Source: Pectobacterium sp013449375 (GTDB taxonomy: Bacteria; Pseudomonadota; Gammaproteobacteria; Enterobacterales; Enterobacteriaceae). Taken from it: a DNA stretch of 64,000 nt. Each line of letters opens with the position of its first letter. Within the stretch, counting starts at the first letter, position 1. Below the pieces are notes generated by a model. It was not told where the DNA came from. It saw only the letters and a list, made by a program, of their open reading frames with translations, and made no database searches. Shown one piece after another: positions 7,812 through 19,776 of the stretch. The DNA lies in assembly GCF_048593165.1 (NCBI RefSeq), contig NZ_CP184271.1; one strand, written 5' to 3'. Position numbers and translations under genes: made by a program.

Positions 7812-9530
7812 TCACGCCACGCTATCCAGCTGTTCCAATACCTGACGGGGTGAGATCAGTGGGACGCGCACTTCGACTCGGGTAAATTTATCCGCTTCAC
7901 TGACAACCGTGATGCCATAGCGGTTGCCGTAGCGTGCTTTGATCCGGCGGTCGACCAAATTCATACCTAGTCCATCACCGCCGCTGCGGGGCTGATAGGT
8001 GCCGGCGTTATCTTCCACTGACAGCTCCAGCGTGTTGGCGTGCAGGCGTCCGCTGATGTGGATGTGCCCGCTTTCAATCATCTGTGAGATACCGTGCTTA
8101 ATCGCATTTTCGACGATGGGTTGCAGGGAAAACGCGGGTAATCGCGCCTCACGCAGCGCCTCCGGCAGCGAAATCTCTACCGTCAGATGATCGGCAAAGC
8201 GCGCTTTCTCGATTTCGAGATAGGCGTTAACGTGCTCCAGCTCGTCATTGAGCGACACTTCATCGTTGCTGCGCTTGAGGTTTTTACGGAAAAACGTCGA
8301 CAGAGACAGCACCAGTTGGCGAGCGTGAGCAGGATCGCGTCGTATCACGGCGGAGAGGGTGTTCAGCGCGTTGAACAGAAAATGGGGATTGACCTGCGCG
8401 TGCAGCAGCTTGATTTCCGACTGGGCCAGCAGCTGTTTCTGCTGTTCAAAACGGCCTGTCAGAATCTGCGCGGAAAGCAAGTGGGCGATCCCTTCCCCCA
8501 GCGTGCGGTTAATGCTGGAAAACAGCTTATTCTTGGGCTCATAAAGCTTGATCGTGCCGACAACGCGCTGATCTTCGCCACGCAGCGGGATCACCAGCGT
8601 GGAGCCCAGTTTGCAGTGTGATGAAACCGAACAGGTGTAAGACACCTCGTTGCCGTCGGCGTATACCACCTGATTATTGTCTATTGCTCGGCGCGTGTGT
8701 GAGGAGGTGATGGGAGCACCGACATTGTGGTGATCATCGCCCAGCCCAATAAACGCCAGTAATTTGTCGCGATCGGTAATGGCTACAGCACCCACTCCCA
8801 GCTCTTCATACAAAATACGGGCGACGCGCATACTGTTTTGCGGGTTGAATCCCTGACGCAGCGCCCCTTCGGCGCGGGCGGCGATTTGCAGCGCCTTGGC
8901 GGAAAACGCAGAAGTATATTTTTCAAAAATGGCGCGTCTGTCGAGCAAAATGCGCATAAACATGGCGGAACCGATGGTATTGGTGATCATCATCGGTAGC
9001 GCGATATCTCTTACTAGCTCAACAGCGTTATCAAATGGACGAGCGACCAGCAAGATAATCGCCATTTGCAAGCATTCCGCTACCAGCGCGGTCAGACCGA
9101 CGATAAGGGGTTTAAAGAGCAAATCGATACGATTGCGGCGTGCCAGATAGCGGTGTAACAGCCCACCGAGCAGGCCTTCGGCGATCGTCGACAGCATACA
9201 GGCCAGCGCGGTCATTCCGCCCATCGAATAGCGGTGCAATCCGCCCGTTAACCCGACGAGAAAGCCAACGGAAGGGCCACCCAGCATGCCACCGAGCACG
9301 GCGCCCGTCGCGCGGGTGTTAGCAATCGAATCGTCTATATGCAAGCCGAAATAGGTTCCCATAATGCAAAACATGGAAAACACCAGATAGCACACCAACT
9401 TGTGCGGCAGACGAATGGTGACCTGCATTAGCGGGATGAACAGCGGGGTCTTACTGAGCAAATAGGCGATAACCAGATAAACACACATCTGCTGTAACAG
9501 GGAAAGAATCAGATCAATCTGGCTAACCAT
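7812..9530 (-). CDS. btsS: BtsS (YehU), LytS-type sensor histidine kinase
   Basis: BtsS is the membrane kinase that in E. coli senses extracellular pyruvate and phosphorylates the LytTR regulator BtsR. The 572-residue protein matches E. coli BtsS (561) closely. It has a 5TM-Lyt membrane domain at residues ~1-200 including GLHRYSMGGMTALACM, a GAF domain at ~215-355, and a His_kinase block with the phosphoacceptor His383 in QVNPHFLFNALN. An ATPase domain follows (N box VENAIKHG, G box GLGMNLVDRRI). The partner btsR, which follows directly in E. coli, is not here: the next gene on this strand is an unrelated 163-residue protein. The kinase must therefore use a regulator encoded elsewhere, if it is still functional. 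Confidence 0.9.
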   Translation of the reverse strand: MVSQIDLILSLLQQMCVYLVIAYLLSKTPLFIPLMQVTIRLPHKLVCYLVFSMFCIMGTYFGLHIDDSIANTRATGAVLGGMLGGPSVGFLVGLTGGLHRYSMGGMTALACMLSTIAEGLLGGLLHRYLARRNRIDLLFKPLIVGLTALVAECLQMAIILLVARPFDNAVELVRDIALPMMITNTIGSAMFMRILLDRRAIFEKYTSAFSAKALQIAARAEGALRQGFNPQNSMRVARILYEELGVGAVAITDRDKLLAFIGLGDDHHNVGAPITSSHTRRAIDNNQVVYADGNEVSYTCSVSSHCKLGSTLVIPLRGEDQRVVGTIKLYEPKNKLFSSINRTLGEGIAHLLSAQILTGRFEQQKQLLAQSEIKLLHAQVNPHFLFNALNTLSAVIRRDPAHARQLVLSLSTFFRKNLKRSNDEVSLNDELEHVNAYLEIEKARFADHLTVEISLPEALREARLPAFSLQPIVENAIKHGISQMIESGHIHISGRLHANTLELSVEDNAGTYQPRSGGDGLGMNLVDRRIKARYGNRYGITVVSEADKFTRVEVRVPLISPRQVLEQLDSVA

Positions 9531-9901
9531 AGGCGGGCTCTCTTTACACGAAATCAGCTAAATTGTACTGCTTTTTCCCTATGAACGAATCGATATTAAA
9601 CAAAAGATGCTAATTGTCCTGTGTCATAACTTATTCATATAAATATAAACGGAAAAATTTCATTAATTCTCTGATATTTCCCCATTCTTTGACTACGCTG
9701 AATTAAGAGGCGTGGTTCAAGAACTCTTTCATAGTATTCATTATTTTTACCTATCGCCGCTATTCATTAGCAAGCTAATAACCCGTTAATTTTATTAACT
9801 TTTTGTTAAAGTTAAGTAGCGGGGGAATATAAGCGCAACGTAATGTGTTTTTAATATTACTTATTTATTTAATTCAAATGGTTAATCAGAGGATGGATAC
9901 C
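9531..9901. other. AT-rich intergenic region carrying the glg promoter
   Basis: This region is notably AT-rich compared with its neighbours and contains no convincing gene. A possible sigma70 promoter for the glycogen operon is TTGTTA (9803-9808) with AATATA/TATAAG near 9826-9833. The inverted TTAACTTTTTGTTAA-type sequence around 9796-9814 overlaps it. The ribosome-binding site AGAGG (9888-9892) is spaced nine bases from the chosen glgB start. Confidence 0.4.
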
Positions 9902-12079
9902 ATGCCAGCGTTTTCTGAGGCGATTAATTTACTTATTTCCGGGCACTATGCTGACCCGTTTTCGCTGTTAGGTATGCATCATTCTTCTAAAGGTCTTGAG
10001 GTTCGGGCGTTGCTGCCGGATGCACAAGCTGTCTGGGTGATCGATGCTAAAAACGGAAGAAAACTTGTCGAGTTGGAGCGCATAGATGACCGCGGTTTTT
10101 TTTGTGGCATGGTGCCGCGGCGTAAAAACGCTTTCCACTATCAATTGGCCGTAACGTGGCGTGAAGAAACCTGGGTCATTGAAGATCCTTACCGTTTTGG
10201 TCCACTGTTGCAGGATATGGATATTTGGCTTTTGGCTGAAGGTACCCACCTGCGGCCTTACGAGCGGCTAGGCGCACATCTGGAAACGCTGGATGGTGTT
10301 GAAGGTACGCGTTTTGCCGTTTGGGCGCCGAATGCCCAGCGTGTTTCAGTGGTAGGGCAGTTCAACTTCTGGGATGGTCGGCGTCACCCGATGCGGCTGC
10401 GACAGGAAAACGGTATTTGGGAACTGTTTTTGCCCGATGTGAAAGCGGGGCAGCTCTACAAATATGAAATGATCGACAGCCATGGCAACGTCCGGCTGAA
10501 GGCTGATCCGTATGCGTTCGAAGCGCAGATGCGCCCAGATACGGCCTCGCTGATTACGCCGCTGCCCGAGAAAGTCCCAACCAACGATGCCCGACGTGAG
10601 GCGAATGGCCTGCGCTCACCGATCTCCATCTATGAAGTTCATCTCGGCTCCTGGCGGCGGCATACGGATAACAATTTCTGGCTGAGCTATCAGGATCTGG
10701 CGAAGCAACTGATTGATTATGTGCAGTATATGGGCTTTACGCACGTGGAACTGATGCCAATTAACGAACATCCGTTCGATGGCAGTTGGGGGTATCAACC
10801 GCTGGGCCTATATGCGCCAACGCGCCGTTTCGGCACCGCGCAGGAGTTCAGAGCGTTTGTTGATGCGCTCCATGATGCGGGCATTAACGTCCTGCTGGAC
10901 TGGGTGCCGGGGCATTTCCCCAGCGATGATTACGGTTTGGCCCAGTTTGATGGCACGGCGCTGTATGAATACGCCGATCCGCGCGAAGGCTACCATCAGG
11001 ACTGGAATACGCTGATTTATAACTATGGCCGTCATGAGGTGCGTAACTATCTGGCGGGCAACGCGCTGTTCTGGATGGAACGCTATGGTATAGATGGGCT
11101 GCGGGTGGACGCCGTGGCTTCCATGATTTACCGCGACTACAGCCGTAGCGAAGGGCAGTGGGTGCCGAACTATTACGGCGGTAAAGAGAACCTCGAAGCG
11201 ATTGCGTTTCTGCGCTACACCAACCACACGCTGGGTCATGCCGCGCCCGCGGCGATCACACTGGCCGAAGAGTCCACCGATTATCCGGGCGTCACGCTGC
11301 CGCCTGACTGCAACGGTTTAGGATTTCACTACAAGTGGAATATGGGCTGGATGCACGACACGCTGGCCTATATGCAGCACGATCCGGTTCACCGCAAATA
11401 CCATCATGATTTGCTGACATTCGGCATGTTGTACGCCTATAGCGAAAATTTCGTGCTGCCACTGTCTCACGATGAAGTGGTACACGGTAAGCGCTCGCTG
11501 CTGGATCGCATGCCCGGTGATGTCTGGCAAAAATTTGCCAATTTGCGTGCGTATTACGGTTTTATGTGGGCGTATCCCGGCAAAAAGCTGCTGTTTATGG
11601 GCGGTGAATTTGCACAAGGGCGTGAATGGAACCATGACGCCAGTCTGGACTGGCATTTGCTGGATGAGCCGGAAGGCTGGCACCGCGGCGTGCAGACACT
11701 GGTTCGCGATCTCAACCATTGTTATCGCCAACAGCCGCCGTTGTATCAGTTGGATTTCCAGCCGCAGGGTTTTGAATGGCTGGTGGTGGATGACCGGGAA
11801 AATTCGGTCTTTGCCTTTGTCCGACGTGATGAGCAAGGCAATGAGGTGCTGGTAATCAGCAACTTCACGCCGGTTCCACGCTATGGATACCGTATCGGCA
11901 TTAACCAGCCCGGCGGCTGGCGAGAAGTGCTCAACACGGATTCGGTTCACTACAACGGTAGCGATACGGGCAATGTCGGGACGATTTACAGCGAGGAGCA
12001 CGCTAGCCACCAGCGCCAGCATTCTCTGGTTCTGACTATTCCGCCGCTTGCCACGCTGTATCTGGTGAAGGAGGCGTAA
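9902..12079 (+). CDS. glgB: 1,4-alpha-glucan branching enzyme GlgB
   Basis: GlgB makes alpha-1,6 branches in glycogen by transferring short alpha-1,4 chains. The frame is open from 9845, but the chosen ATG at 9902 gives 725 residues (E. coli 728), has AGAGG nine bases upstream and aligns with the E. coli N-terminus. Domains are the N1 and N2 beta-sandwiches (CBM48, residues ~15-210), the GH13 barrel (~220-610) and a C-terminal beta domain. The catalytic nucleophile is Asp403 in GLRVDAVAS, the acid/base is Glu456 in LAEESTD, and SHDEVVHGK holds the third carboxylate. It is first in glgBXCAP; glgX starts at the base after its stop codon. Confidence 0.96.
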   Translation: MPAFSEAINLLISGHYADPFSLLGMHHSSKGLEVRALLPDAQAVWVIDAKNGRKLVELERIDDRGFFCGMVPRRKNAFHYQLAVTWREETWVIEDPYRFGPLLQDMDIWLLAEGTHLRPYERLGAHLETLDGVEGTRFAVWAPNAQRVSVVGQFNFWDGRRHPMRLRQENGIWELFLPDVKAGQLYKYEMIDSHGNVRLKADPYAFEAQMRPDTASLITPLPEKVPTNDARREANGLRSPISIYEVHLGSWRRHTDNNFWLSYQDLAKQLIDYVQYMGFTHVELMPINEHPFDGSWGYQPLGLYAPTRRFGTAQEFRAFVDALHDAGINVLLDWVPGHFPSDDYGLAQFDGTALYEYADPREGYHQDWNTLIYNYGRHEVRNYLAGNALFWMERYGIDGLRVDAVASMIYRDYSRSEGQWVPNYYGGKENLEAIAFLRYTNHTLGHAAPAAITLAEESTDYPGVTLPPDCNGLGFHYKWNMGWMHDTLAYMQHDPVHRKYHHDLLTFGMLYAYSENFVLPLSHDEVVHGKRSLLDRMPGDVWQKFANLRAYYGFMWAYPGKKLLFMGGEFAQGREWNHDASLDWHLLDEPEGWHRGVQTLVRDLNHCYRQQPPLYQLDFQPQGFEWLVVDDRENSVFAFVRRDEQGNEVLVISNFTPVPRYGYRIGINQPGGWREVLNTDSVHYNGSDTGNVGTIYSEEHASHQRQHSLVLTIPPLATLYLVKEA

Positions 12080-14056
<1,977 letters not shown>

Positions 14057-14091
14057 GCGCAAGCCATTAAAAGAATAATCAGGAGATAGCC

Positions 14092-15369
14092 ATGGTAAAT
14101 AACGATAAGCATGACCCTCTGATGTTAGCAAGACAGCTCCCTCTGAAATCCGTGGCATTAATTTTGGCAGGTGGTCGTGGAACACGTCTGAAAGGGCTGA
14201 CGGCGTTGCGCGCCAAGCCAGCTGTGCACTTTGGCGGCAAATTCCGCATTATTGATTTCGCGCTTTCTAACTGCCTGAACTCCGGTATCCGCCGTATTGG
14301 TGTGATTACGCAATATCAGTCACATACGCTGGTGCAGCATATTCAGCGGGGTTGGTCATTTCTGAATGCGGAAATGAACGAATTTGTCGATTTGCTTCCT
14401 GCGCAGCAGCGTAACGCCACCGATCATTGGTATCGGGGAACGGCGGATGCGGTGTGTCAGAATCTCGACATCATTCGGCGCTACCGTGCGGAATATGTGG
14501 TGATCCTCGCGGGCGATCACATCTACAAGATGGACTACTCGCGTATGCTCATCGATCACGTAGAAAAAGGGGCTGAATGTACCGTCGCTTGTTTGCCTGT
14601 GCCGCTGGAAGAAGCCAGCGCCTTTGGTGTCATGAGTGTGGACAAACAGCACCGTATTCTCGATTTTGTCGAAAAACCGGATAACCCGACGCCGATGCCA
14701 GATAACCCCGACATGGCGCTCGCGAGCATGGGGATCTATGTTTTTAATGCGGACTACCTTTATCAATTGCTGGAGTCGGATCGTAATGCGCCGGACTCTA
14801 ATCATGACTTCGGGCAGGATCTGATCCCGAAAATTGTCTCACAGCGTCTGGCTTGGGCACATCCTTTTACGCTGTCATGCGTCACCTCTGGTGAAGACGA
14901 GCACCACTATTGGCGGGATGTCGGCACGCTGGAAGCCTACTGGCGCGCCAATCTCGATCTGGCGTCCGTCACGCCGGAGCTGGATGTTTACGACAGACAT
15001 TGGCCGATTCGATCCGCGATTGAATCGTTGCCGCCAGCCAAATTTGTTCAAGATCGTTCCGGCAGTCATGGCATGACGATGAACTCGTTGGTATCTGGGG
15101 GCTGCATTGTTTCTGGCTCTGTCGTCACGCATTCCGTGCTGTTCCCGCGTGTGCGGGTCAATTCGTTTTGCAGTATTGATTCGACGGTCATTTTGCCGGA
15201 TGTCAACGTGGGGCGCTCCTGCCGTTTACGCCGTTGTGTGATTGATCGCGCCTGCGAGTTGCCGGAAGGCATGGTGATTGGTGAAAACGCCGAAGAGGAT
15301 AGCCGCCGTTTTTACCGCTCAGAAGAAGGGATCGTGCTGGTCACGCGTTCGATGTTGGAAAAGCTTTAA
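14092..15369 (+). CDS. glgC: Glucose-1-phosphate adenylyltransferase GlgC
   Basis: GlgC (ADP-glucose pyrophosphorylase) makes ADP-glucose, the committed and allosterically controlled step of glycogen synthesis. The 425-residue protein (E. coli 431) shows the nucleotidyltransferase signature AGGRGTRLKGLTALRAKPAVHF, residues ~24-45. The Lys/Arg-rich segment ahead of FRIIDFALSNC is the fructose-1,6-bisphosphate activator site in E. coli. A C-terminal left-handed beta-helix follows (residues ~310 onward, with SGCIVSGSVVTHSVLFPRV). The ribosome-binding site CAGGAGA lies seven bases before the ATG; such GGA-containing leaders are CsrA/RsmA targets in E. coli, so similar control is plausible here. 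Confidence 0.96.
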   Translation: MVNNDKHDPLMLARQLPLKSVALILAGGRGTRLKGLTALRAKPAVHFGGKFRIIDFALSNCLNSGIRRIGVITQYQSHTLVQHIQRGWSFLNAEMNEFVDLLPAQQRNATDHWYRGTADAVCQNLDIIRRYRAEYVVILAGDHIYKMDYSRMLIDHVEKGAECTVACLPVPLEEASAFGVMSVDKQHRILDFVEKPDNPTPMPDNPDMALASMGIYVFNADYLYQLLESDRNAPDSNHDFGQDLIPKIVSQRLAWAHPFTLSCVTSGEDEHHYWRDVGTLEAYWRANLDLASVTPELDVYDRHWPIRSAIESLPPAKFVQDRSGSHGMTMNSLVSGGCIVSGSVVTHSVLFPRVRVNSFCSIDSTVILPDVNVGRSCRLRRCVIDRACELPEGMVIGENAEEDSRRFYRSEEGIVLVTRSMLEKL

Positions 15370-15401
15370 ATACTAGAGATAAGAATAAAACGGGAGTCAC
15401 A

Positions 15402-16841
15402 ATGCGGGTCTTACATGTTTGTTCAGAGCTTTTTCCACTACTGAAAACCGGTGGACTGGCGGATGTGGTTGGTGCGTTACCCGGTGCGCAGATTGCAGCG
15501 GGGATGGATGTCCGCGTCATCCTTCCTGCCTTCCCCGATCTGAAAAAAGGCATTGCCAACCTACAGACTGTGTGTGAGCGGGATACCTTCGCTGGGCATG
15601 TCACACTGCTATTCGGCCATTTCAAAGGTGTCGGTATTTATTTGATAGATGTGCCCGAACTGTATGAACGTGCGGGTAGCCCTTACCACGACACGGTGCT
15701 CTATGCTTATGCCGATAACTATCTGCGCTTTGCACTGTTGGGGTGGATGGGATGCGAAATGGCGTGCGGTCTGGATGATCATTGGCAGCCTGACATCGTG
15801 CACGCTCATGACTGGCACGCCGGGCTGACCTGCGCCTATCTGGCGGCACGCAACCGTCCGGTAAAATCGATTTTCACGGTTCATAACCTAGCCTATCAAG
15901 GGTTGTTTGATGCTCGCCACATGGTGGATATCCAGTTACCGAACGACTTCTTTCAAGTGCATGGTTTGGAATTCTATGGCCAGATTTCCTACCTCAAAGC
16001 TGGGTTGTACTACGCTGACCATATTACGACCGTGAGCCCGACTTATGCTCATGAGATTACGCTGCCTGCGTATGGTTATGGCATGGAAGGCTTGCTGAAA
16101 ACGCGTGAAGAGGAAGGCCGTTTGTCCGGCATCCTTAATGGTGTAGACGAAGTGATTTGGAATCCCGCGCACGATCCTTTATTAACGAGCCATTACAGCC
16201 GTGATGCGCTGGCGAATAAAGCAGAAAATAAGCGCCATCTGCAAACGGCGATGGGATTGAAGGTGGATGAAAAAGCACCGGTTTTTGCCATCGTCAGCCG
16301 TTTGACCAGCCAGAAAGGCCTCGACATTGCACTCAGTGTGATACCGGATTTACTGGAACAGGGCGGACAACTGGTGGTGCTGGGGGCGGGAGATGCCGAA
16401 TTGCAAGAAGGCTTTTTGGCGGCGGCGGCTGAATACCACGGTCAGGTTGGGGTACAGATTGGCTATCACGAAGCCTTTTCACACCGCATTATTGGCGGTG
16501 CGGATGTCATCATGGTGCCCAGCCGATTTGAGCCTTGTGGGTTAACGCAGCTCTATGGCTTGAAATATGGCACGTTGCCGCTGGTGCGCCGAACTGGCGG
16601 GCTAGCCGATACGGTATCAGACTGTTCGTTGGAGAATCTGGCGGATGGGCTAGCGAGTGGATTTGTCTTTAACGATTGCAGTGTAGGGTCGCTCTCTCGG
16701 GCGATTCGTCGCGTGTTTGTGCTGTGGTCTCGACCCGCGCTATGGCGTTATGTGCAGCGTCAGGCGATGGCGATGGACTTTGGTTGGCAGGTTGCTGCTC
16801 AGGCTTATGGGGCGCTTTATCAACGCTTGTATACCCACTAA
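15402..16841 (+). CDS. glgA: Glycogen synthase GlgA
   Basis: GlgA (GT5) extends alpha-1,4-glucan from ADP-glucose. The 479-residue protein (E. coli 477) has the N-terminal ADP-glucose-binding motif KTGGLADVVGALPG at residues 15-28, the HAHDWHAGL segment near residue 130, SRLTSQKGLD near 300, and the retaining-transferase motif PSRFEPCGLTQLYGLKYGTLP near 370. The gene is the fourth of glgBXCAP, with a GGGAG ribosome-binding site and a 32-bp gap from glgC. No irregularity is visible. Confidence 0.96.
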   Translation: MRVLHVCSELFPLLKTGGLADVVGALPGAQIAAGMDVRVILPAFPDLKKGIANLQTVCERDTFAGHVTLLFGHFKGVGIYLIDVPELYERAGSPYHDTVLYAYADNYLRFALLGWMGCEMACGLDDHWQPDIVHAHDWHAGLTCAYLAARNRPVKSIFTVHNLAYQGLFDARHMVDIQLPNDFFQVHGLEFYGQISYLKAGLYYADHITTVSPTYAHEITLPAYGYGMEGLLKTREEEGRLSGILNGVDEVIWNPAHDPLLTSHYSRDALANKAENKRHLQTAMGLKVDEKAPVFAIVSRLTSQKGLDIALSVIPDLLEQGGQLVVLGAGDAELQEGFLAAAAEYHGQVGVQIGYHEAFSHRIIGGADVIMVPSRFEPCGLTQLYGLKYGTLPLVRRTGGLADTVSDCSLENLADGLASGFVFNDCSVGSLSRAIRRVFVLWSRPALWRYVQRQAMAMDFGWQVAAQAYGALYQRLYTH

Positions 16842-16916
16842 TTTTCTCGTTGCGCGTCATCGGCGTGCAACCTGAAAACGACAGGGTAGGGTAACACTCA
16901 CTTGGGAATGAATATT

Positions 16917-19364
16917 ATGAACTCGCCGTTTATCTATACTTCACCAACGCTCAGTGTGGAAGCGCTGAAACACTCTATTGCTTACAAGCTCATGTTTAGC
17001 GTGGGGAAAGATCCTTCCATTGCAAATAAGCATGACTGGCTGAATGCCACGTTGCTGGCCGTGCGTGACCGGATGGTAGAGCGCTGGTTGCGCTCGAATC
17101 GTGCACAGCTTTCTCAGGATGTGCGGCAGGTCTATTACCTGTCGATGGAATTTTTGCTGGGACGGACGTTGTCGAATGCGCTGCTGGCGATGGGGTTGTA
17201 TGACGATCTGAAAGCGGCGCTGGATGGTATGGGGCTGGAACTGGACGATCTGCTACAGGAAGAAAACGATCCCGGTTTAGGCAACGGTGGTTTGGGGCGT
17301 CTGGCGGCTTGCTTCTTGGATTCGTTGGCGACGATGGCGCTGCCGGGGCGAGGTTACGGTATTCGCTATGAGTACGGCATGTTCAAGCAGAATATTGTTA
17401 ACGGCAGGCAGGCAGAATCGCCGGACTACTGGTTGGAATACGGTAATGCGTGGGAGTTCCCGCGCCACAGTACGCGCTACAAAGTGCGCTTTGGTGGACG
17501 TATTCAGCAAGAAGGCAAAAAAGTGCGCTGGCTGGAAACGGAAGAGGTTATTGCCTGTGCGTACGACCAAATTATTCCCGGTTTCGATACCGATGCCACC
17601 AATACACTGCGTCTGTGGGGCGCGCAGGCCAGTAACGAAATCAATCTGGGTAAATTCAATCAGGGCGACTATTTTGCGGCGGTAGAGGATAAAAACCACT
17701 CAGAAAACGTGTCGCGCGTGTTGTATCCCGATGATTCCACCTATTCTGGCCGCGAGCTGCGTTTGCGTCAGGAGTATTTCCTGGTTTCCGCCACGGTACA
17801 GGACATCCTGAATCGCCACTGGATGATGCATAAAACGTACAACAATCTGGCGGAGAAATTCGCCATCCACCTGAACGATACGCATCCGGTGCTGGCCATC
17901 CCTGAGCTGATGCGTTTGCTGATCGATGAGCATAAATTCAAGTGGATAGAGGCGTGGACCGTGGTGAGGAAAGTGTTCTCCTACACCAACCACACGCTGA
18001 TGCAGGAAGCACTGGAAACCTGGCCTGTCGATATGCTGGGTAAAATCCTGCCGCGCCATCTGCAATTGATTTTCGAAATTAACGAACATTTTCTGGAATA
18101 CGTTCAGAAAGAAGTTCCCAATGACAACGATCTGCTGGCACGGGTGTCCATTATTGATGAAAACCACGGGCGTAAAGTCCGTATGGCGTGGCTAGCTGTG
18201 GTCGCCAGCCATAAGGTCAATGGGGTATCGGAGCTGCACTCGGATCTGATGGTGCAGTCTCTGTTTGCCGATTTTGCCCGTCTTTTCCCTAATCGATTCT
18301 GCAATAAAACCAATGGCGTAACACCACGTCGTTGGTTGGGATTGGCTAACCCTGGACTCTCCAAACTGCTGGACGACACCATAGGCCACAACTGGCGCAC
18401 CGATCTGAGTCAGTTGAGCGAATTGAAACAGCACATCGATTATCCGGCATTTGTGCAGAAAATTCGTAAGGTGAAGCTGAATAACAAGGTGCGTTTAGCG
18501 ACCTATATGGCGGAAAACCTGAATATTGTGGTTAACCCGGAATCGCTGTTTGATGTGCAGATTAAGCGTATTCACGAATACAAGCGGCAGCTGCTGAACG
18601 TGTTGCACGTCATCACACTCTATAACCGCATTAAGGATGATCCCGAGGTCGAGCGTGTGCCGCGTGTCGTCATTTTTGCGGGTAAAGCCGCATCAGCCTA
18701 TTACATGGCGAAGCACATTATTAACTTGATCAACGACGTCGCGAAGGTGATCAACAACGATCCGAGCGTGCACGATCGGCTGAAAGTGGTCTTCATCCCG
18801 AACTACAGTGTGAGTTTGGCACAGATTATCATCCCAGCGGCGGATCTTTCTGAACAGATCTCGCTGGCGGGGACGGAAGCCTCCGGCACCAGTAATATGA
18901 AGTTTGCCTTGAACGGTGCACTGACGATCGGCACGCTGGATGGGGCGAATGTTGAAATGCTGGAACATATTGGCGAAGAGAATATGTTCATCTTCGGCAA
19001 CACGGCCGAGCAGGTCGAAGCGCTGCGTCAGAATGGCTACAACCCACGGCAATATTACGATCAGGACGAAGAGCTACACCGCGTGCTGACGCAAATTACT
19101 ACAGGTGTCTTCAGCCCTGATGACAGCCGACGTTACAGCGATCTGTTTGATTCACTGGTGAATTTTGGTGATTACTACCAGCTTCTGGCGGACTATCGTA
19201 GCTATGTGGATACCCAGGATCGGGTGGATGAACTGTATGAGAACAAGGACGAATGGGCGCGCTGTGCCGTCCAGAATATTGCCAACATGGGCTATTTCTC
19301 GTCTGACCGCACTATCGGCGAATATGCAGAGGATATCTGGAATATCAAACCGATACGGTTGTGA
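16917..19364 (+). CDS. glgP: Glycogen phosphorylase GlgP
   Basis: GlgP releases glucose-1-phosphate from glycogen. The chosen ATG at 16917 (GGGA nine bases upstream) gives 815 residues, identical in length to E. coli GlgP and aligned at MNSPF/MNAPF; the frame also runs upstream to an in-frame TTG at 16902. Active-site blocks include NDPGLGNGGLGRLAACFLDS, HLNDTHPVLAIPELMR and the PLP-lysine segment EASGTSNMKFALNGA. It is last of the glg operon. No good terminator follows immediately: a GC-rich hairpin with a T-run occurs only at 19749, after a ~380-bp segment containing a multi-hairpin repeat. Confidence 0.96.
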   Translation: MNSPFIYTSPTLSVEALKHSIAYKLMFSVGKDPSIANKHDWLNATLLAVRDRMVERWLRSNRAQLSQDVRQVYYLSMEFLLGRTLSNALLAMGLYDDLKAALDGMGLELDDLLQEENDPGLGNGGLGRLAACFLDSLATMALPGRGYGIRYEYGMFKQNIVNGRQAESPDYWLEYGNAWEFPRHSTRYKVRFGGRIQQEGKKVRWLETEEVIACAYDQIIPGFDTDATNTLRLWGAQASNEINLGKFNQGDYFAAVEDKNHSENVSRVLYPDDSTYSGRELRLRQEYFLVSATVQDILNRHWMMHKTYNNLAEKFAIHLNDTHPVLAIPELMRLLIDEHKFKWIEAWTVVRKVFSYTNHTLMQEALETWPVDMLGKILPRHLQLIFEINEHFLEYVQKEVPNDNDLLARVSIIDENHGRKVRMAWLAVVASHKVNGVSELHSDLMVQSLFADFARLFPNRFCNKTNGVTPRRWLGLANPGLSKLLDDTIGHNWRTDLSQLSELKQHIDYPAFVQKIRKVKLNNKVRLATYMAENLNIVVNPESLFDVQIKRIHEYKRQLLNVLHVITLYNRIKDDPEVERVPRVVIFAGKAASAYYMAKHIINLINDVAKVINNDPSVHDRLKVVFIPNYSVSLAQIIIPAADLSEQISLAGTEASGTSNMKFALNGALTIGTLDGANVEMLEHIGEENMFIFGNTAEQVEALRQNGYNPRQYYDQDEELHRVLTQITTGVFSPDDSRRYSDLFDSLVNFGDYYQLLADYRSYVDTQDRVDELYENKDEWARCAVQNIANMGYFSSDRTIGEYAEDIWNIKPIRL

Positions 19365-19748
19365 TTCAGGGCACTTTATTATTGCGGATTTACATTGAGG
19401 AATGGTGATTGTTTCGTGCGTGGTGAGAATAGGAGTGGTTCTGTTACAGGGAGCCACGTCCGACACAGGGCAGCTCAATCGCCGCTTGCCCTGTGTACCC
19501 AGGCTTATTGGCTAAATCATGCCGCAGTGCGGTACCTTCGGGCTTGGACTAACGCGCATCGAGCCGCCAGTGACGCGATTACTCACCCCATAAATGGGGT
19601 TCGCCCTGCGGGCCAGCACAAGTGCTGTTCAAAACGTCTTTGACGTTTTGTCCGACGCGGCACTGGCTTTCGCGACGTCCTGTCGCTCACTCGGCGTTAA
19701 CCCATCCCTCAGCATGATTTTTACGCCAGGAACATCAGGTGAAACAAT
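19365..19748. repeat. Intergenic segment with multi-hairpin repeat, copy B
   Basis: No gene is visible. The core shows ACCCCAT/ATGGGGT (19585-19600), GCCC/GGGC (19603-19613), CAGCAC/GTGCTG (19614-19627) and CAAAACGTC/GACGTTTTG (19630-19650). This is the same order, and the same linkers GTTC and TGTCC, as copy A at 4947-5021, but the stem bases differ in a compensating way. The element appears to separate glgP from its terminator. Confidence 0.6.
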
Positions 19749-19776
19749 ATGGACGAGATACTCGTCCATTTTTTTA
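19749..19776 (+). terminator. Rho-independent terminator between glgP and glpD
   Basis: ATGGACGAG (19749-19757) pairs with CTCGTCCAT (19761-19769) around ATA and is followed by a T-run to 19775. The T-run is on the + strand, so it suits transcripts coming from glgP. It overlaps the glpD stop codon region and may also halt the opposite strand less efficiently. Confidence 0.8.
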
